DNA of 64,000 nucleotides, taken from NCBI RefSeq assembly GCF_011682235.2, contig NZ_CP076718.1, forward strand, positions 62,001 through 126,000. The letters run 5' to 3'. The DNA is from Rhodocaloribacter litoris. Lineage in GTDB: Bacteria; Bacteroidota; Rhodothermia; Rhodothermales; ISCAR-4553. Below, piece after piece: positions 8,056 to 18,345 of the stretch (positions within the stretch are counted from its first letter, which is position 1; each line of letters begins with the position of its first letter). A model generated the notes under the pieces. The model worked only from the letters and a program-made list of their open reading frames with translations, did no database searches and was not told where the DNA came from. The translations under genes were made by a program, and so were the position numbers.

Positions 8056-10743
8056 ATGAGTAACCGGACGACCTCCCTGTTTCTGATCCTGTTCCTGCTG
8101 ATCCGGCCCGAGCTTGCCCGCGGCCAGCATCCGTACCGGGATCCCGGCCTCCCCGTCGAGGTGCGCGTGGAAGACCTGCTGGCCCGGATGACGCTCGAGG
8201 AAAAGTTCTGGCAGCTTTTCATGATCCCGGGCGATCTCGACGAAGACAGGGAGCGCTACCGCCACGGCCTCTTCGGTTTCCAGGTCGCGACCGCCGGGAA
8301 AGCGGGCGACGCCTTCGAACAGCAGCTGGAATACGGGCCTTCCGGCACCGCCCGGCAGGCCGCCGAGAAGATCAACGCCATCCAGCGCTACTTTGTCGAG
8401 GAGACGCGGCTGGGCATCCCCATCATCCCCTTCGACGAGGCGCTACACGGGCTCGTGCGCGAAGGGGCCACGGCCTTTCCGCAGGCGATCGCCCTGGCCG
8501 CCACGTGGGACACGGCGCTCGTCGGCCGCGTGGCACGCGCCATCGCCCGCGAGACGCGCACGCGCGGCATCCGGCAGGTACTCTCGCCCGTGCTGAACCT
8601 CGCCCGCGACGTGCGCTGGGGACGGGTCGAAGAAACCTACGGGGAAGACCCGTACCTGACGTCGATGATGGGCCTGGCGTTCGTGCGGGCCTTCGAGCAG
8701 GCCGGCGTCGTGACCACGCCGAAGCACTTCGTGGCAAACGTGGGGGCGGGCGGCCGAGATAGCTATCCGATCTATTTCAGCGAACGCCTGCTCGACGAGG
8801 TCTACTTCCCGGCCTTCAAAACGGCCATCCGGCGCGGTGGGGCCCGCTCCGTCATGATGGCCTACAACGCAGTCGACGGCGTTCCCGCAACCGCCAACCG
8901 GTGGCTCATGCGCGAGCGACTCAAGCAGGCCTGGGGGTTCGACGGCTTCATCATCTCGGACGCGAACGCGACCGGCGGCGCCATCGTGCTCCACCACACC
9001 GCCGCCGACTATGCGGATGCGGCGGCGCAGGCCATCGAAGCGGGCCTCGACGTCATCTTTCAGACCGCGTACGAGCATCACCGGCTCTTCTGGCCCGCCT
9101 TCGAACAGGGCCTGATCGCCCCGGCCACCCTCGACGACGCCGTGAGACGGGTCCTGCGCGCCAAGTTCGAACTCGGGCTGTTCGAAGACCCGTACGTCGA
9201 CCCGGAAGAAGCCGCCCGCTGGAACGGCCATGCCGACCACCGCGCGCTCGCCCGCGAAGCCGCCCGCGCCTCCATCGTCCTGCTGAAGAACGAGAGCCGG
9301 GTTCTGCCGCTCGATCCGGGAATCGAATCGATCGCGGTCATCGGAACGGACGCCGTCGAGGCACGGCTCGGGGGCTACAGCGGGCCGGGCATCGACAAAG
9401 TCTCGATCCTGGACGGCCTCCGGCAACGGCTCGGCGGCGCGCGCGTGCACTACGCCCCGGGGCCCGGGCGGGAAACGACCGCCTACGTGCCCATCCCCCC
9501 CGGCAACCTGTTCGTGCCCGGCACCCCGGAGCCGCAACCGGGCCTGGCGGCGGCCTACTTCGACAACAACCGCCTCGAAGGCGACCCGGTGGTCCGGCGG
9601 ACGGACGAGCAGATCAACTTCGGCTGGACGCTCCACGGCCCCGCCCCCGAACTGCCGTACGACTGGTATTCCGCCCGCTGGGAAACGAAGCTCCGCGTCC
9701 CGGAACCCGGCACGTATCGCATCGGCCTCGAAGGCAACGACGGGTTCCGGCTGTACCTCGACGACTCCCTCCTGATCGACAACTGGAAGAAGCAGTCCTA
9801 CCGCACCATCCTGAAAGAGGTGACGCTCACCCGGCCGGTTCACGACCTGCGGGTGGAGTACTTCGAGAGCACCGGCAACGCACGGCTGAAGCTCGTGTGG
9901 GATTACGGCCTGCAGGCCCGTGAGGCAGAGGCGCGGATCGCCGAAGCCGTGGCGGCGGCGCGGCAGAGCGAGGTGGCCGTGGTGGTGGCCGGCATCGAGG
10001 AAGGGGAGTTCCGGGATCGCGCCTCGCTGCGCCTGCCGGGGCATCAGGAGGCACTCATCCGCGCGGTGGCCGCCACCGGCCGCCCGACCGTGGTCGTGAT
10101 CGTCGGCGGAAGCGCCGTGACGATGACGAGCTGGCTGGACGACGTGGCGGGCGTGCTGTATGCGTGGTATCCCGGCGAGGCGGGCGGGCTCGCCGTGGCC
10201 GACGTGCTCTTCGGAGACTACAACCCGGCCGGGCGCCTGCCGATCACGTTTCCCGTCTCGGAAGGCCAGCTGCCCCTCTACTACAACCACGCCCCCACGG
10301 GCCGCGGCGACGACTACCTCGACCTCACGGGGCAGCCGCTCTTCCCCTTCGGCTTCGGCCTCAGCTATACGACGTTCGCATATTCGAACCTGCGGATCGA
10401 GCCGAACCCGGCAACACCCGGCGGCGCCTCCCTGCCCGGCCCCGTGGCAACGATCCGCTGCACCGTCCGCAACACCGGCCCCCGCGCCGGCGACGAAGTG
10501 GTGCAGCTCTACCTGCGCGACGTGCTGGCCTCGACCGCCCGGCCGGTCATGGAACTGAAAGGCTTTCAACGGATCCACCTCGCTCCCGGCGAGGCGAAGG
10601 ACGTCACGTTCGAACTCACCCCCGAGCACCTGCAGATGCTCAACCGCGACGGGGTGTGGGTCGTAGAGCCGGGCACGTTTCGCATCATGATCGGCCGCTC
10701 CTCGAAAGACATCCGGCTGCGCGGGATGCTGGAGGTGCGCTGA
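8056..10743 (+). CDS. Secreted GH3 beta-glycosidase with PA14 insert
   Basis: 895 residues from the ATG at 8056, which directly precedes a signal peptide ([18 protein letters not shown], ending ARG/Q). The GH3 (beta/alpha)8 domain spans about 30-350, with [14 protein letters not shown] and the nucleophile motif [11 protein letters not shown] (Asp302). The alpha/beta sandwich is interrupted at about 490-620 by a PA14-like beta domain ([10 protein letters not shown] to RLKLVWDYG). It resumes with [17 protein letters not shown], where the general acid should lie, and ends in an Fn3-like domain ([11 protein letters not shown]). PA14-bearing GH3 enzymes are mostly beta-glucosidases or beta-xylosidases acting on oligosaccharides. 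The usual SDW after the nucleophile reads SDAN. It appears to be transcribed alone. Confidence 0.9.
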   Translation: MSNRTTSLFLILFLLIRPELARGQHPYRDPGLPVEVRVEDLLARMTLEEKFWQLFMIPGDLDEDRERYRHGLFGFQVATAGKAGDAFEQQLEYGPSGTARQAAEKINAIQRYFVEETRLGIPIIPFDEALHGLVREGATAFPQAIALAATWDTALVGRVARAIARETRTRGIRQVLSPVLNLARDVRWGRVEETYGEDPYLTSMMGLAFVRAFEQAGVVTTPKHFVANVGAGGRDSYPIYFSERLLDEVYFPAFKTAIRRGGARSVMMAYNAVDGVPATANRWLMRERLKQAWGFDGFIISDANATGGAIVLHHTAADYADAAAQAIEAGLDVIFQTAYEHHRLFWPAFEQGLIAPATLDDAVRRVLRAKFELGLFEDPYVDPEEAARWNGHADHRALAREAARASIVLLKNESRVLPLDPGIESIAVIGTDAVEARLGGYSGPGIDKVSILDGLRQRLGGARVHYAPGPGRETTAYVPIPPGNLFVPGTPEPQPGLAAAYFDNNRLEGDPVVRRTDEQINFGWTLHGPAPELPYDWYSARWETKLRVPEPGTYRIGLEGNDGFRLYLDDSLLIDNWKKQSYRTILKEVTLTRPVHDLRVEYFESTGNARLKLVWDYGLQAREAEARIAEAVAAARQSEVAVVVAGIEEGEFRDRASLRLPGHQEALIRAVAATGRPTVVVIVGGSAVTMTSWLDDVAGVLYAWYPGEAGGLAVADVLFGDYNPAGRLPITFPVSEGQLPLYYNHAPTGRGDDYLDLTGQPLFPFGFGLSYTTFAYSNLRIEPNPATPGGASLPGPVATIRCTVRNTGPRAGDEVVQLYLRDVLASTARPVMELKGFQRIHLAPGEAKDVTFELTPEHLQMLNRDGVWVVEPGTFRIMIGRSSKDIRLRGMLEVR

Positions 10744-10808
10744 CGTTCCTCCTCCTCGAAGCCGCCCGTCCTGCACTCCGGCACGGGATCGCCGCCCCGG
10801 GCGTGTTT

Positions 10809-11528
10809 TCAACCTGGCATCCAGGCGGCCACATCGGCCGGATCGACGGTGTGGAGACGCCCGTTCTCGAGGCGGAGCACACGGTCCGCCAGGGCGGCAA
10901 AGCCCAGGTTGTGCGTAACGATGACGAAGGCCTGCCCCAGCTCCCGGCTCAGGCGCATGATCTCGTCGTGGAGGCGGTCGGCGGTCTTCGTATCCAGGTT
11001 GCCGGTGGGTTCGTCGGCCAGGACCAGGGCCGGCTCGTTCATGAGGGCCCGGGCGATGGCGACGCGCTGTTTCTCCCCGCCGGAGAGTTGTCCCGGCCGG
11101 TGCCCGGCCCGCTCGCCCAGTCCCAGCTTTTCCAGCAGGGCCATCGCCCGCGGGCGTACCTCGGCGAGCCGCCGGTGCCGGATCAGCGCGGGCATCGCCA
11201 CGTTCTCCAGCGCCGTGAACTCGGGCAGGAGGTGGTGGAACTGGAACACGAAGCCGATGGACCGGTTGCGAAAGGCGGCCAGCGCCTCGTCGTCTTTTCG
11301 GAAGACATCCTCTCCCTCGAAGCACACGGAGCCGGCGTCGGGGCGGTCCAGGGCGCCCAGCAGGTGCAGCAGGGTGCTCTTGCCCGTCCCGCTCTCCCCG
11401 ACGATGGCAACCACCTCCGCGGCCCGGACGTCGAGGTCCACCCCGTCGAGCACCACCAGCCGGCCGGCCTCCCCGGCCGGATACGACTTCTTCAGGCCTC
11501 GAACCGAGAGCAAGGGCTCCTGCTTCAT
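10809..11528 (-). CDS. ABC transporter ATPase, LolD/MacB type
   Basis: 239 residues, a complete ABC ATPase: Walker [10 protein letters not shown] (44-52), the segment [19 protein letters not shown] (95-113) typical of LolD, signature LSGGE (148-152), Walker B ALVLADEP (Glu173) and the H-loop VTHN. LolD works with LolC/LolE-type permeases in releasing lipoproteins from the inner membrane; related ATPases power MacB-like exporters. No permease gene lies beside it, so the partner must be elsewhere. It is 23 bases downstream of the NtrC-type regulator gene on the same strand and probably shares its transcript. Confidence 0.87.
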   Translation of the reverse strand: MKQEPLLSVRGLKKSYPAGEAGRLVVLDGVDLDVRAAEVVAIVGESGTGKSTLLHLLGALDRPDAGSVCFEGEDVFRKDDEALAAFRNRSIGFVFQFHHLLPEFTALENVAMPALIRHRRLAEVRPRAMALLEKLGLGERAGHRPGQLSGGEKQRVAIARALMNEPALVLADEPTGNLDTKTADRLHDEIMRLSRELGQAFVIVTHNLGFAALADRVLRLENGRLHTVDPADVAAWMPG

Positions 11529-11551
11529 AAGCGGCTTGGGGATCGCCGGCG

Positions 11552-12937
11552 TCAGTCTTCGCGCTCGATGCCGTACTTGTTCATCTTATTGTAGAGGTGC
11601 GAGCGCTGAATGCCGATGGCCTCGGCGGTCCGGCTAACGTTCCAGTCGAACTGGCGAAGCTTGTGTTCGATGAACAGCTTTTCGGCCTGATCCCGGAAGG
11701 CGCTGAACTCCTCGTACTGGCTGATCAGGTTCTCGATGGGGTTACCGGCCGGGGTGCCGGGGGCCACGTAGCGTTCGACGTCACGGGCGGTCACCGTGTC
11801 GCCTTCGCTGAGGATGAGCAGGCGCTCGACCACGTTGTGCAGCTCGCGCACGTTGCCGCGCCACTCGTACCGCTTGAGCCGTTCGAGGGCCTCCTCGGCG
11901 AAGGTTTTCTCGCCCAGCCCGTTGCGCCGGGCCAGCTCGGCGGCGAAATGACGGGCGATGATCGGGATATCCTCCTTCCGTTCCCGGAGCGGCGGCACGT
12001 GGATGAGGATGACGCTCAGGCGGTGGTAGAGGTCCTCCCGGAACCGGTTCTCACCGATCAGATCGAGCAGGTCCTTGTTCGTGGCCGCGATGACCCGGAC
12101 GTCGACCGGGATGGGGCGGTCTCCGCCGACGCGGGTGATCTTGTTCTCCTGCAGGGCCCGCAGTACCTTGGCCTGGGCCGAGAGGCTCATGTCCCCGATC
12201 TCGTCGAGAAAGAGGGTGCCGCCGTCGGCCTGTTCGAACTTGCCGATCCGCTGCCGGGTGGCGCCGGTGAAGGAGCCTTTCTCGTGGCCGAAGAGTTCGC
12301 TTTCGATGAGCTCGCTCGGGATCGCCGCACAGTTGACTTCGACCATCGGCCCCTCCTTCCGGGCAGAGAGGTGGTGAATCCACTTGGCGACGAGTTCCTT
12401 GCCCGTTCCCGGCTCGCCGGTGATCAGCACCCGTGCCTCGGTCGGTGCCACGCGTTCGATGGTCTCCTTGATGCGCGTGATGGCCGGGCTCTGGCCGAGG
12501 ATGGGCGTCCGCTCGGTGCCGTGTTGCTCGAGGATGGTCTGCCGCATGCGGCGGTTCTCCGCGACGAGCTGCCCGCGGGCGAGCGCGTTGCGGATGGTGA
12601 CGAGCAGGCGGTTGAGGTCCGGCGGCTTCTCGATGAAGTCGAACGCCCCGAGCTTGGTGGCCTCGACGGCCGTCTCGATGGTGCCGTGGCCCGAGATCAT
12701 CACGACGGGCTGCTCGGGTGTTTCTTCTGCAATGACGGCCAACACCTCCATGCCGTCCCGCTTCGGCATCTTGACATCCAGCAGGACGAGGTCGTAGCGG
12801 CCGGCACGCAGCTTCGCCAGGGCCTCCTCGCCGTGCTCGGCCTCCTCGACGGCGAAACCCTCGTATTCGAGGATCTCGCGCAGGGTCCGGCGGATACTGG
12901 CTTCGTCGTCGACGACCAGGATGGTAGGCACAGGCAT
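11552..12937 (-). CDS. Sigma-54-dependent response regulator, NtrC family
   Basis: 461 residues with three domains: a receiver at 1-120 (acidic pair Asp10/Asp11, phospho-acceptor Asp54 in LVLLDVKMP, Lys104 in FIEKP); an AAA+ domain with Walker A GEPGTGKE (174-181), the sigma-54 contact loop GSFTGA (221-226, usually GAFTGA) and Walker B TLFLDE (241-246); and a Fis-type HTH at the C-terminus ([20 protein letters not shown]). It would activate RpoN promoters when phosphorylated. No histidine kinase gene is adjacent, so the partner is unknown. It is followed by the LolD-type ATPase gene at 23 bases. Confidence 0.92.
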   Translation of the reverse strand: MPVPTILVVDDEASIRRTLREILEYEGFAVEEAEHGEEALAKLRAGRYDLVLLDVKMPKRDGMEVLAVIAEETPEQPVVMISGHGTIETAVEATKLGAFDFIEKPPDLNRLLVTIRNALARGQLVAENRRMRQTILEQHGTERTPILGQSPAITRIKETIERVAPTEARVLITGEPGTGKELVAKWIHHLSARKEGPMVEVNCAAIPSELIESELFGHEKGSFTGATRQRIGKFEQADGGTLFLDEIGDMSLSAQAKVLRALQENKITRVGGDRPIPVDVRVIAATNKDLLDLIGENRFREDLYHRLSVILIHVPPLRERKEDIPIIARHFAAELARRNGLGEKTFAEEALERLKRYEWRGNVRELHNVVERLLILSEGDTVTARDVERYVAPGTPAGNPIENLISQYEEFSAFRDQAEKLFIEHKLRQFDWNVSRTAEAIGIQRSHLYNKMNKYGIERED

Positions 12938-13015
12938 AGCGACGGGTCATTCGGCCGCGCCATGCGGCCGGCTGGGGGTGATGAGCAGGAACGGGGCTGC
13001 GCGGGCCCGGCGGTC

Positions 13016-13732
13016 TCAGGTACCGCGTGCCCGCTTCAGCAGGGTCTCGACCCGCGCCAGGTCCACGTCGACGTTCCGGGCTGCGGGCGTGTCGCCGTAG
13101 CGGTCCTTGATCTCCCGATACACCTCCCGCGCCGCGCCGTAGTCGCCGGCGGCCTCGTAGGCCCGGGCCGCGTCGAAGAGGTAGTCCGCGGCCACCTGCT
13201 CGCTGCGCACCATCCCGGCGGCACGGCGGTAGAGACGGGCCGCCCGCTCATGCTCACCCCGCTGCTCGTAGACGGCCGCCTCGCCGGCGACGGCACTGGC
13301 GCCGATCAGGTTGTCCTCCTTCTCGAAGTCCCGGAAAAGCTCGAGGGCCTGATCATACTCACCCAGCTGGAAGAAGGCATTGGCGGCATAGAAACGGGCC
13401 AGGTTGCCGGCCTCGGTGCCGCCGTAGCGGTCGATAATGGCGAGCAGCCCCACGTAGCCGGCAGTGCCGTCGAGTGCCTCGCGGTAGCGCCCCTGCTCGT
13501 AGGCCTGTACGGCTCCGGCCATCTCCGCCACCGCCTTCGCCTGCTGGCGCTGCTGGTAGACGGCATAACCGATCAGGGCCGCCACGACCAGCACGACGAC
13601 CGCCGCCGCCCCGAGCACGATCGTCCGGTTCCGGTCAACGAATTCCCAGGCCCGGGCATAGAACGTGACGACGGTGTCCTGGCGAAGCTCCTGCCTCCGG
13701 GAGACCTTCTTGGTCGGATTCAGCGTGGACAT
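13016..13732 (-). CDS. TPR-repeat protein with one membrane anchor
   Basis: 238 residues from the ATG at 13732 (MSTLNPTKKVSRRQELRQD). The upstream part of the open frame looks non-coding and would precede the promoter-like hexamers at 13797-13825. A basic N-terminus is followed by one membrane helix at about residues 38-60 (TIVLGAAAVVVLVVAALIGY) and then tetratricopeptide-type helix pairs (YEQGRYREAL, FFQLGEYDQALELF, YEQRGEHERAARLY, YEAAGDYGAAREVY). The layout matches the YfgM/BamD-like class of anchored TPR scaffolds, which suggests an envelope role, but no partner is evident. It lies upstream of the NtrC-type gene on the same strand, 78 bases away. Confidence 0.8.
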   Translation of the reverse strand: MSTLNPTKKVSRRQELRQDTVVTFYARAWEFVDRNRTIVLGAAAVVVLVVAALIGYAVYQQRQQAKAVAEMAGAVQAYEQGRYREALDGTAGYVGLLAIIDRYGGTEAGNLARFYAANAFFQLGEYDQALELFRDFEKEDNLIGASAVAGEAAVYEQRGEHERAARLYRRAAGMVRSEQVAADYLFDAARAYEAAGDYGAAREVYREIKDRYGDTPAARNVDVDLARVETLLKRARGT

Positions 13733-15067
<1,335 letters not shown>

Positions 15068-15097
15068 GCCCCGTCCCCCCTTTTCTTTGACAGGGCC

Positions 15098-15138
15098 GAG
15101 GGAGAGCGCATCGCCCCGATCGCTCTCCCTCTTTCTTT
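15098..15138 (+). terminator. Rho-independent terminator downstream of gap
   Basis: An 11-bp perfect stem (GAGGGAGAGCG at 15098-15108 and its complement at 15121-15131) around a 12-base loop is followed by TTTCTTT. It starts about 30 bases after the gap stop codon and 110 bases before the pgk start, so it should end or attenuate gap transcripts before pgk. Confidence 0.8.
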
Positions 15139-15248
15139 CACGCCACCCCCGGGCTGGATTCGCCAACCTCCCCCCCTTCCGTCGTCCTGCTTTCCGGCCG
15201 GAACGGGGTGGCGACCCGTTTTCAACCCTCAACCCGCCATCCGACCCC

Positions 15249-16460
15249 ATGCCCAAGTTGACCCTCGACGACCTCGACGTGCGCGGGCAGCGGGTGCTGG
15301 TCCGCGTCGACTTCAACGTGCCGCTGTCCGAAGAAGGCGACCGGCGCCGTGTGGCCGACGACACGCGCATCCGGGCCGCGCTCCCGACGATCCGCGCCCT
15401 CCTCGACCGGGGCGGGCGTGCCATCCTGCTGAGCCACCTCGGCCGCCCCAAAGGCACCCCCGACCCGAAGTACAGCCTCGCCCCCGTCGCCGACCACCTC
15501 AAGACCCTCCTCGGGAACGGTACCGGCCGGGCAACACGGGTGGACTTCGTCCCGGCCGTGACGGGTGAGGCCGTGAAAACCCATGCCGCCGCCCTGCCCG
15601 AAGGCGGGGTGCTGTTGCTGGAAAACACGCGCTTCCACCCCGGCGAGACGAAGAACGACGACGCCCTGGCCGCCGAATGGGCCGCCCTGGGGGACCTCTA
15701 CGTGAACGACGCCTTCGGCTCGGCCCACCGGGCCCACGCTTCCACCGTCGGCATCACCCGCCACGTCCGGCAATCCGCCATGGGCTACCTGCTGCAACGC
15801 GAAGTCGAATACCTCGGCCGCGTCCTGGAAAGCCCGGACCACCCCTTCGTGGCCGTCCTCGGCGGGGCCAAGGTGTCGGACAAGATCGGCGTGATCGAAA
15901 ACCTGCTGGACCGGGTGGACCACCTGCTCATCGGGGGGGCCATGAGCTACACGTTCCTGAAGGCCCTGGGCCATGCCACCGGCAAGTCGCTCGTGGAAGA
16001 GGACCGGCTGGAGGAAGCCCGCACACTCTACGAACGGGCCGGCGGCAAGATCAAGCTGCCGGTCGACCACGTGGTGGCGACGGCCTTCGAGAACGACGCC
16101 CCGCACCGCACCGTCACCGGCGACATTCCGGACGGTGAGATGGGCCTGGATGTCGGCCCGGCGACGCTCGAGACCTACCGGAGCATCCTCCTCAAGGCCC
16201 GCACCGTCGTCTGGAACGGCCCGATGGGGGTCTTCGAGATGCCCAACTTCGCCCGCGGGACGTTCGCCGTGGCCGAGGCGCTGGCCGAGGCCACCCGGCA
16301 CGGCGCCCTCACCGTCGTCGGCGGCGGCGACTCGGTGGCGGCCATCAACCGGTCCGGCTACGAAGACCAGGTCAGCCACGTCTCCACCGGCGGCGGCGCC
16401 ATGCTCGAATTCCTCGAAGGCAAGACCCTCCCCGGCATCGCCGCCCTGACGGACAGGTGA
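15249..16460 (+). CDS. pgk: Phosphoglycerate kinase
   Basis: 403 residues from the ATG at 15249 ([20 protein letters not shown]). The open frame extends to 15087 but would run through the gap terminator. Family signatures are RVDFNVPL near residue 20, [53 protein letters not shown], the WNGPMGVFE loop and the nucleotide-binding GGGDSVAA. It makes ATP and 3-phosphoglycerate from 1,3-bisphosphoglycerate, the step after gap. It may have its own promoter given the hairpin upstream. Confidence 0.97.
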   Translation: MPKLTLDDLDVRGQRVLVRVDFNVPLSEEGDRRRVADDTRIRAALPTIRALLDRGGRAILLSHLGRPKGTPDPKYSLAPVADHLKTLLGNGTGRATRVDFVPAVTGEAVKTHAAALPEGGVLLLENTRFHPGETKNDDALAAEWAALGDLYVNDAFGSAHRAHASTVGITRHVRQSAMGYLLQREVEYLGRVLESPDHPFVAVLGGAKVSDKIGVIENLLDRVDHLLIGGAMSYTFLKALGHATGKSLVEEDRLEEARTLYERAGGKIKLPVDHVVATAFENDAPHRTVTGDIPDGEMGLDVGPATLETYRSILLKARTVVWNGPMGVFEMPNFARGTFAVAEALAEATRHGALTVVGGGDSVAAINRSGYEDQVSHVSTGGGAMLEFLEGKTLPGIAALTDR

Positions 16461-16476
16461 GCGGCAGCGCGGCGGC

Positions 16477-16676
16477 TCACTCGAGCGCGAGCACGACGAC
16501 GGACTTCGGCGGCAGCGCCACCGTGCATGTCGTCGGAGCAGGAGATGGAGGCACGGGGCCGGCGGCTGCCCCTTCGGCGGCAGCGCCACCGTGCATGTCG
16601 TCCCCGCGAGGCGGGCCCCGTCGAACGGCGCCGGCCGTACCGCGTCCGGCTGCTCGAACGTATTGTGCACGTTCAT
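16477..16676 (-). pseudogene. Relic of the C-terminus of a GH51 alpha-L-arabinofuranosidase
   Basis: Directly after the symporter stop codon the leftward strand reads MNVHNTFEQPDAVRP (from 16676), then APFDGARLAGTTCTVALPPK to 16572. The NTFEQPDAVRP block and the closing beta-strand rich in VALPPK are characteristic of GH51 C-termini. The frame is then broken, and the natural end TVALPPKSVVVLALE with its stop (16479-16477) is found in another frame after a second copy of the same 31 bases. Deleting the 68 bases between equivalent points restores one continuous tail. The catalytic barrel is missing entirely, so this is a dead remnant. It fits a lost last gene of the galactan operon, since GH51 removes arabinose side chains. 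Confidence 0.75.
16504..16602. repeat. Pair of 31-bp direct repeats
   Basis: The same 31 bases, beginning CTTCGGCGGCAGCGCC, occur at 16504-16534 and 16572-16602. They are separated by 37 unrelated bases, an offset of 68 that is not a multiple of three. The repeat encodes TTCTVALPPK of the GH51 relic and is what throws it out of frame. Confidence 0.9.
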
Positions 16677-16698
16677 GGCAGGTCGGTCTTTCCGTTTC

Positions 16699-18300
16699 TC
16701 ACCAGAAAAGGGCATAGAGGGCGGCGGTGATGCCCAGGATACCGAAGGCCGCGGCGGTGAAGACGGGGTCGGCCGCCAGGCGCGTGCCGGCCAGGCGCAC
16801 CGCGTTCGGATGGTCCCGTCCTTTGCCTTCCGCCCAGGAGATGACCATGATCAGCGCCACCGACAGCAGGAACACGTAGCCCATCCGGTTCAGGAACGGG
16901 ACCTCCGGCGCCAGCACCTTCATCCCGGCCGAGAGCGGGATGCTCAGCAGCGCCGAGACCAGCGCGGCGTTGGGGGTCGCCTTCTTCCAGAAGAGCCCCA
17001 TCACGAAGATGGCCAGCACCCCGGGACTGATGAAGCCCGTGTATTCCTGGATGTACTGGAACACCTGGTCGAGCGCCGCCAGCTGCGGGGCCAGCAGCGC
17101 GCCGATCGTGATCGCCACCAGGCTGGCCAGCCGCCCGACCCGCACCAGCTGTGCCTCCGAGGCCTTGCGGCCGATCATGTTCCGGTAGAGGTCCATCGTG
17201 AAGATCGTCGCCGTCGAGTTCATCATCGAGGCCAGGGACGAGACGATGGCCGCCGCCAGCGCCGCGAAGGCCAGCCCGCGCAGACCCGGCCCGACGTAGG
17301 AGGCCAGCAGCCACGGATAGGCCTCATCGCCCCGCGTGATCGGTGCATCTAGCGCGTAGGCCACGATGCCCGGCACCACCACGATCAACGGCAGGAGCAG
17401 CTTCAGGTAGCCCGCAAAAGCCAGCCCGCGGCGGGCCTCCTGCAGGCTCCGGGCCGCCAGCGCCCGCTGGATGATGTACTGGTTGCACCCCCAGTAGAAC
17501 AGGTTGGCCACCCACATCCCGCCCAGCAACACCCCCAGCCCCGGCAGGAGCTGGTAGGCGTCCTGCAACGTGCCGGTGTCGTCCCGGTAGAGCAGCTCGC
17601 CCGGATAGAGGATCATATTGAACCGGTCCCCCGCATCCTGAATCAACTTCCCGAAGCCGGCGATGACCCCCGCCCCGTCGCTGTAGGCGTCGAGCGCCAG
17701 GTAGGTCGTCAGCAGCCCGCCGCCGACGAGCACGAGCACCTGCACCACGTCGGTCCAGGCCACGGCCTTGAGCCCCCCGTAGATGCTGTAGACCGTGGCA
17801 AAGAGCGCCAGCCCCAGGATCCCGGCCCAGAGCGAGATGCCCATGATGCCCTCGAGCGCCAGCGCCCCCAGGTACAGCACACTCGTCAGGTTGACGAACA
17901 CGTAGACGAGCAACCAGAAGACGGCCAGCAGGGTACGTACCCGGCCGTCGTAGCGCTGCTCCAGGAACTGCGGCATCGTATAGATGCCCTTCTCCAGATA
18001 GATCGGCAGGAAGAAATAGGCGATCACGAGCAGCGTTACGGCCGCCATCCACTCGTAGGAGGCGATCGCCAGGCCGAGGCGGAAGCCGGAACCGGACATG
18101 CCGATGAACTGCTCGGCCGAGATGTTGCTGGCGATGAGCGAGGCCCCGATGGCCCACCAGGGCAGCGCCTTGCCGGCGAGGAAGTAGTCGCTGGTGTCTT
18201 TCTGATGTCCTTCTCGTTCCCGGGAAACCCACAGGCCGAGCCCGACGATGACGGCGCCGTAGAGCGCAAAGATGACGTAGTCGAGGGCGGTAAAGTGCAT
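16699..18300 (-). CDS. Sodium/solute symporter (SSS family), probably sugar
   Basis: 533 residues with about 13-14 membrane helices. It opens with the family's N-terminal helix (LDYVIFALYGAVIVGLGLWVSR), followed by TSDYFLAGKALPWWAIGASLIASNISAEQFIGMSG, the region containing the vSGLT-type sodium and sugar site. YSIYGGLKAVAWTDVVQ and the NPAxxxx-free middle are also family-like. In Bacteroidota such carriers next to glycosidases bring monosaccharides across the inner membrane; here galactose is the likely cargo from context. It follows the GH2 gene by 45 bases and is the last intact gene of the susC-led leftward arm. Confidence 0.9.
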   Translation of the reverse strand: MHFTALDYVIFALYGAVIVGLGLWVSREREGHQKDTSDYFLAGKALPWWAIGASLIASNISAEQFIGMSGSGFRLGLAIASYEWMAAVTLLVIAYFFLPIYLEKGIYTMPQFLEQRYDGRVRTLLAVFWLLVYVFVNLTSVLYLGALALEGIMGISLWAGILGLALFATVYSIYGGLKAVAWTDVVQVLVLVGGGLLTTYLALDAYSDGAGVIAGFGKLIQDAGDRFNMILYPGELLYRDDTGTLQDAYQLLPGLGVLLGGMWVANLFYWGCNQYIIQRALAARSLQEARRGLAFAGYLKLLLPLIVVVPGIVAYALDAPITRGDEAYPWLLASYVGPGLRGLAFAALAAAIVSSLASMMNSTATIFTMDLYRNMIGRKASEAQLVRVGRLASLVAITIGALLAPQLAALDQVFQYIQEYTGFISPGVLAIFVMGLFWKKATPNAALVSALLSIPLSAGMKVLAPEVPFLNRMGYVFLLSVALIMVISWAEGKGRDHPNAVRLAGTRLAADPVFTAAAFGILGITAALYALFW

Positions 18301-18345
18301 GAGCGATCAGCGGATTGGAGGAAACGTTGTGTGCGGTGCCGGCGC

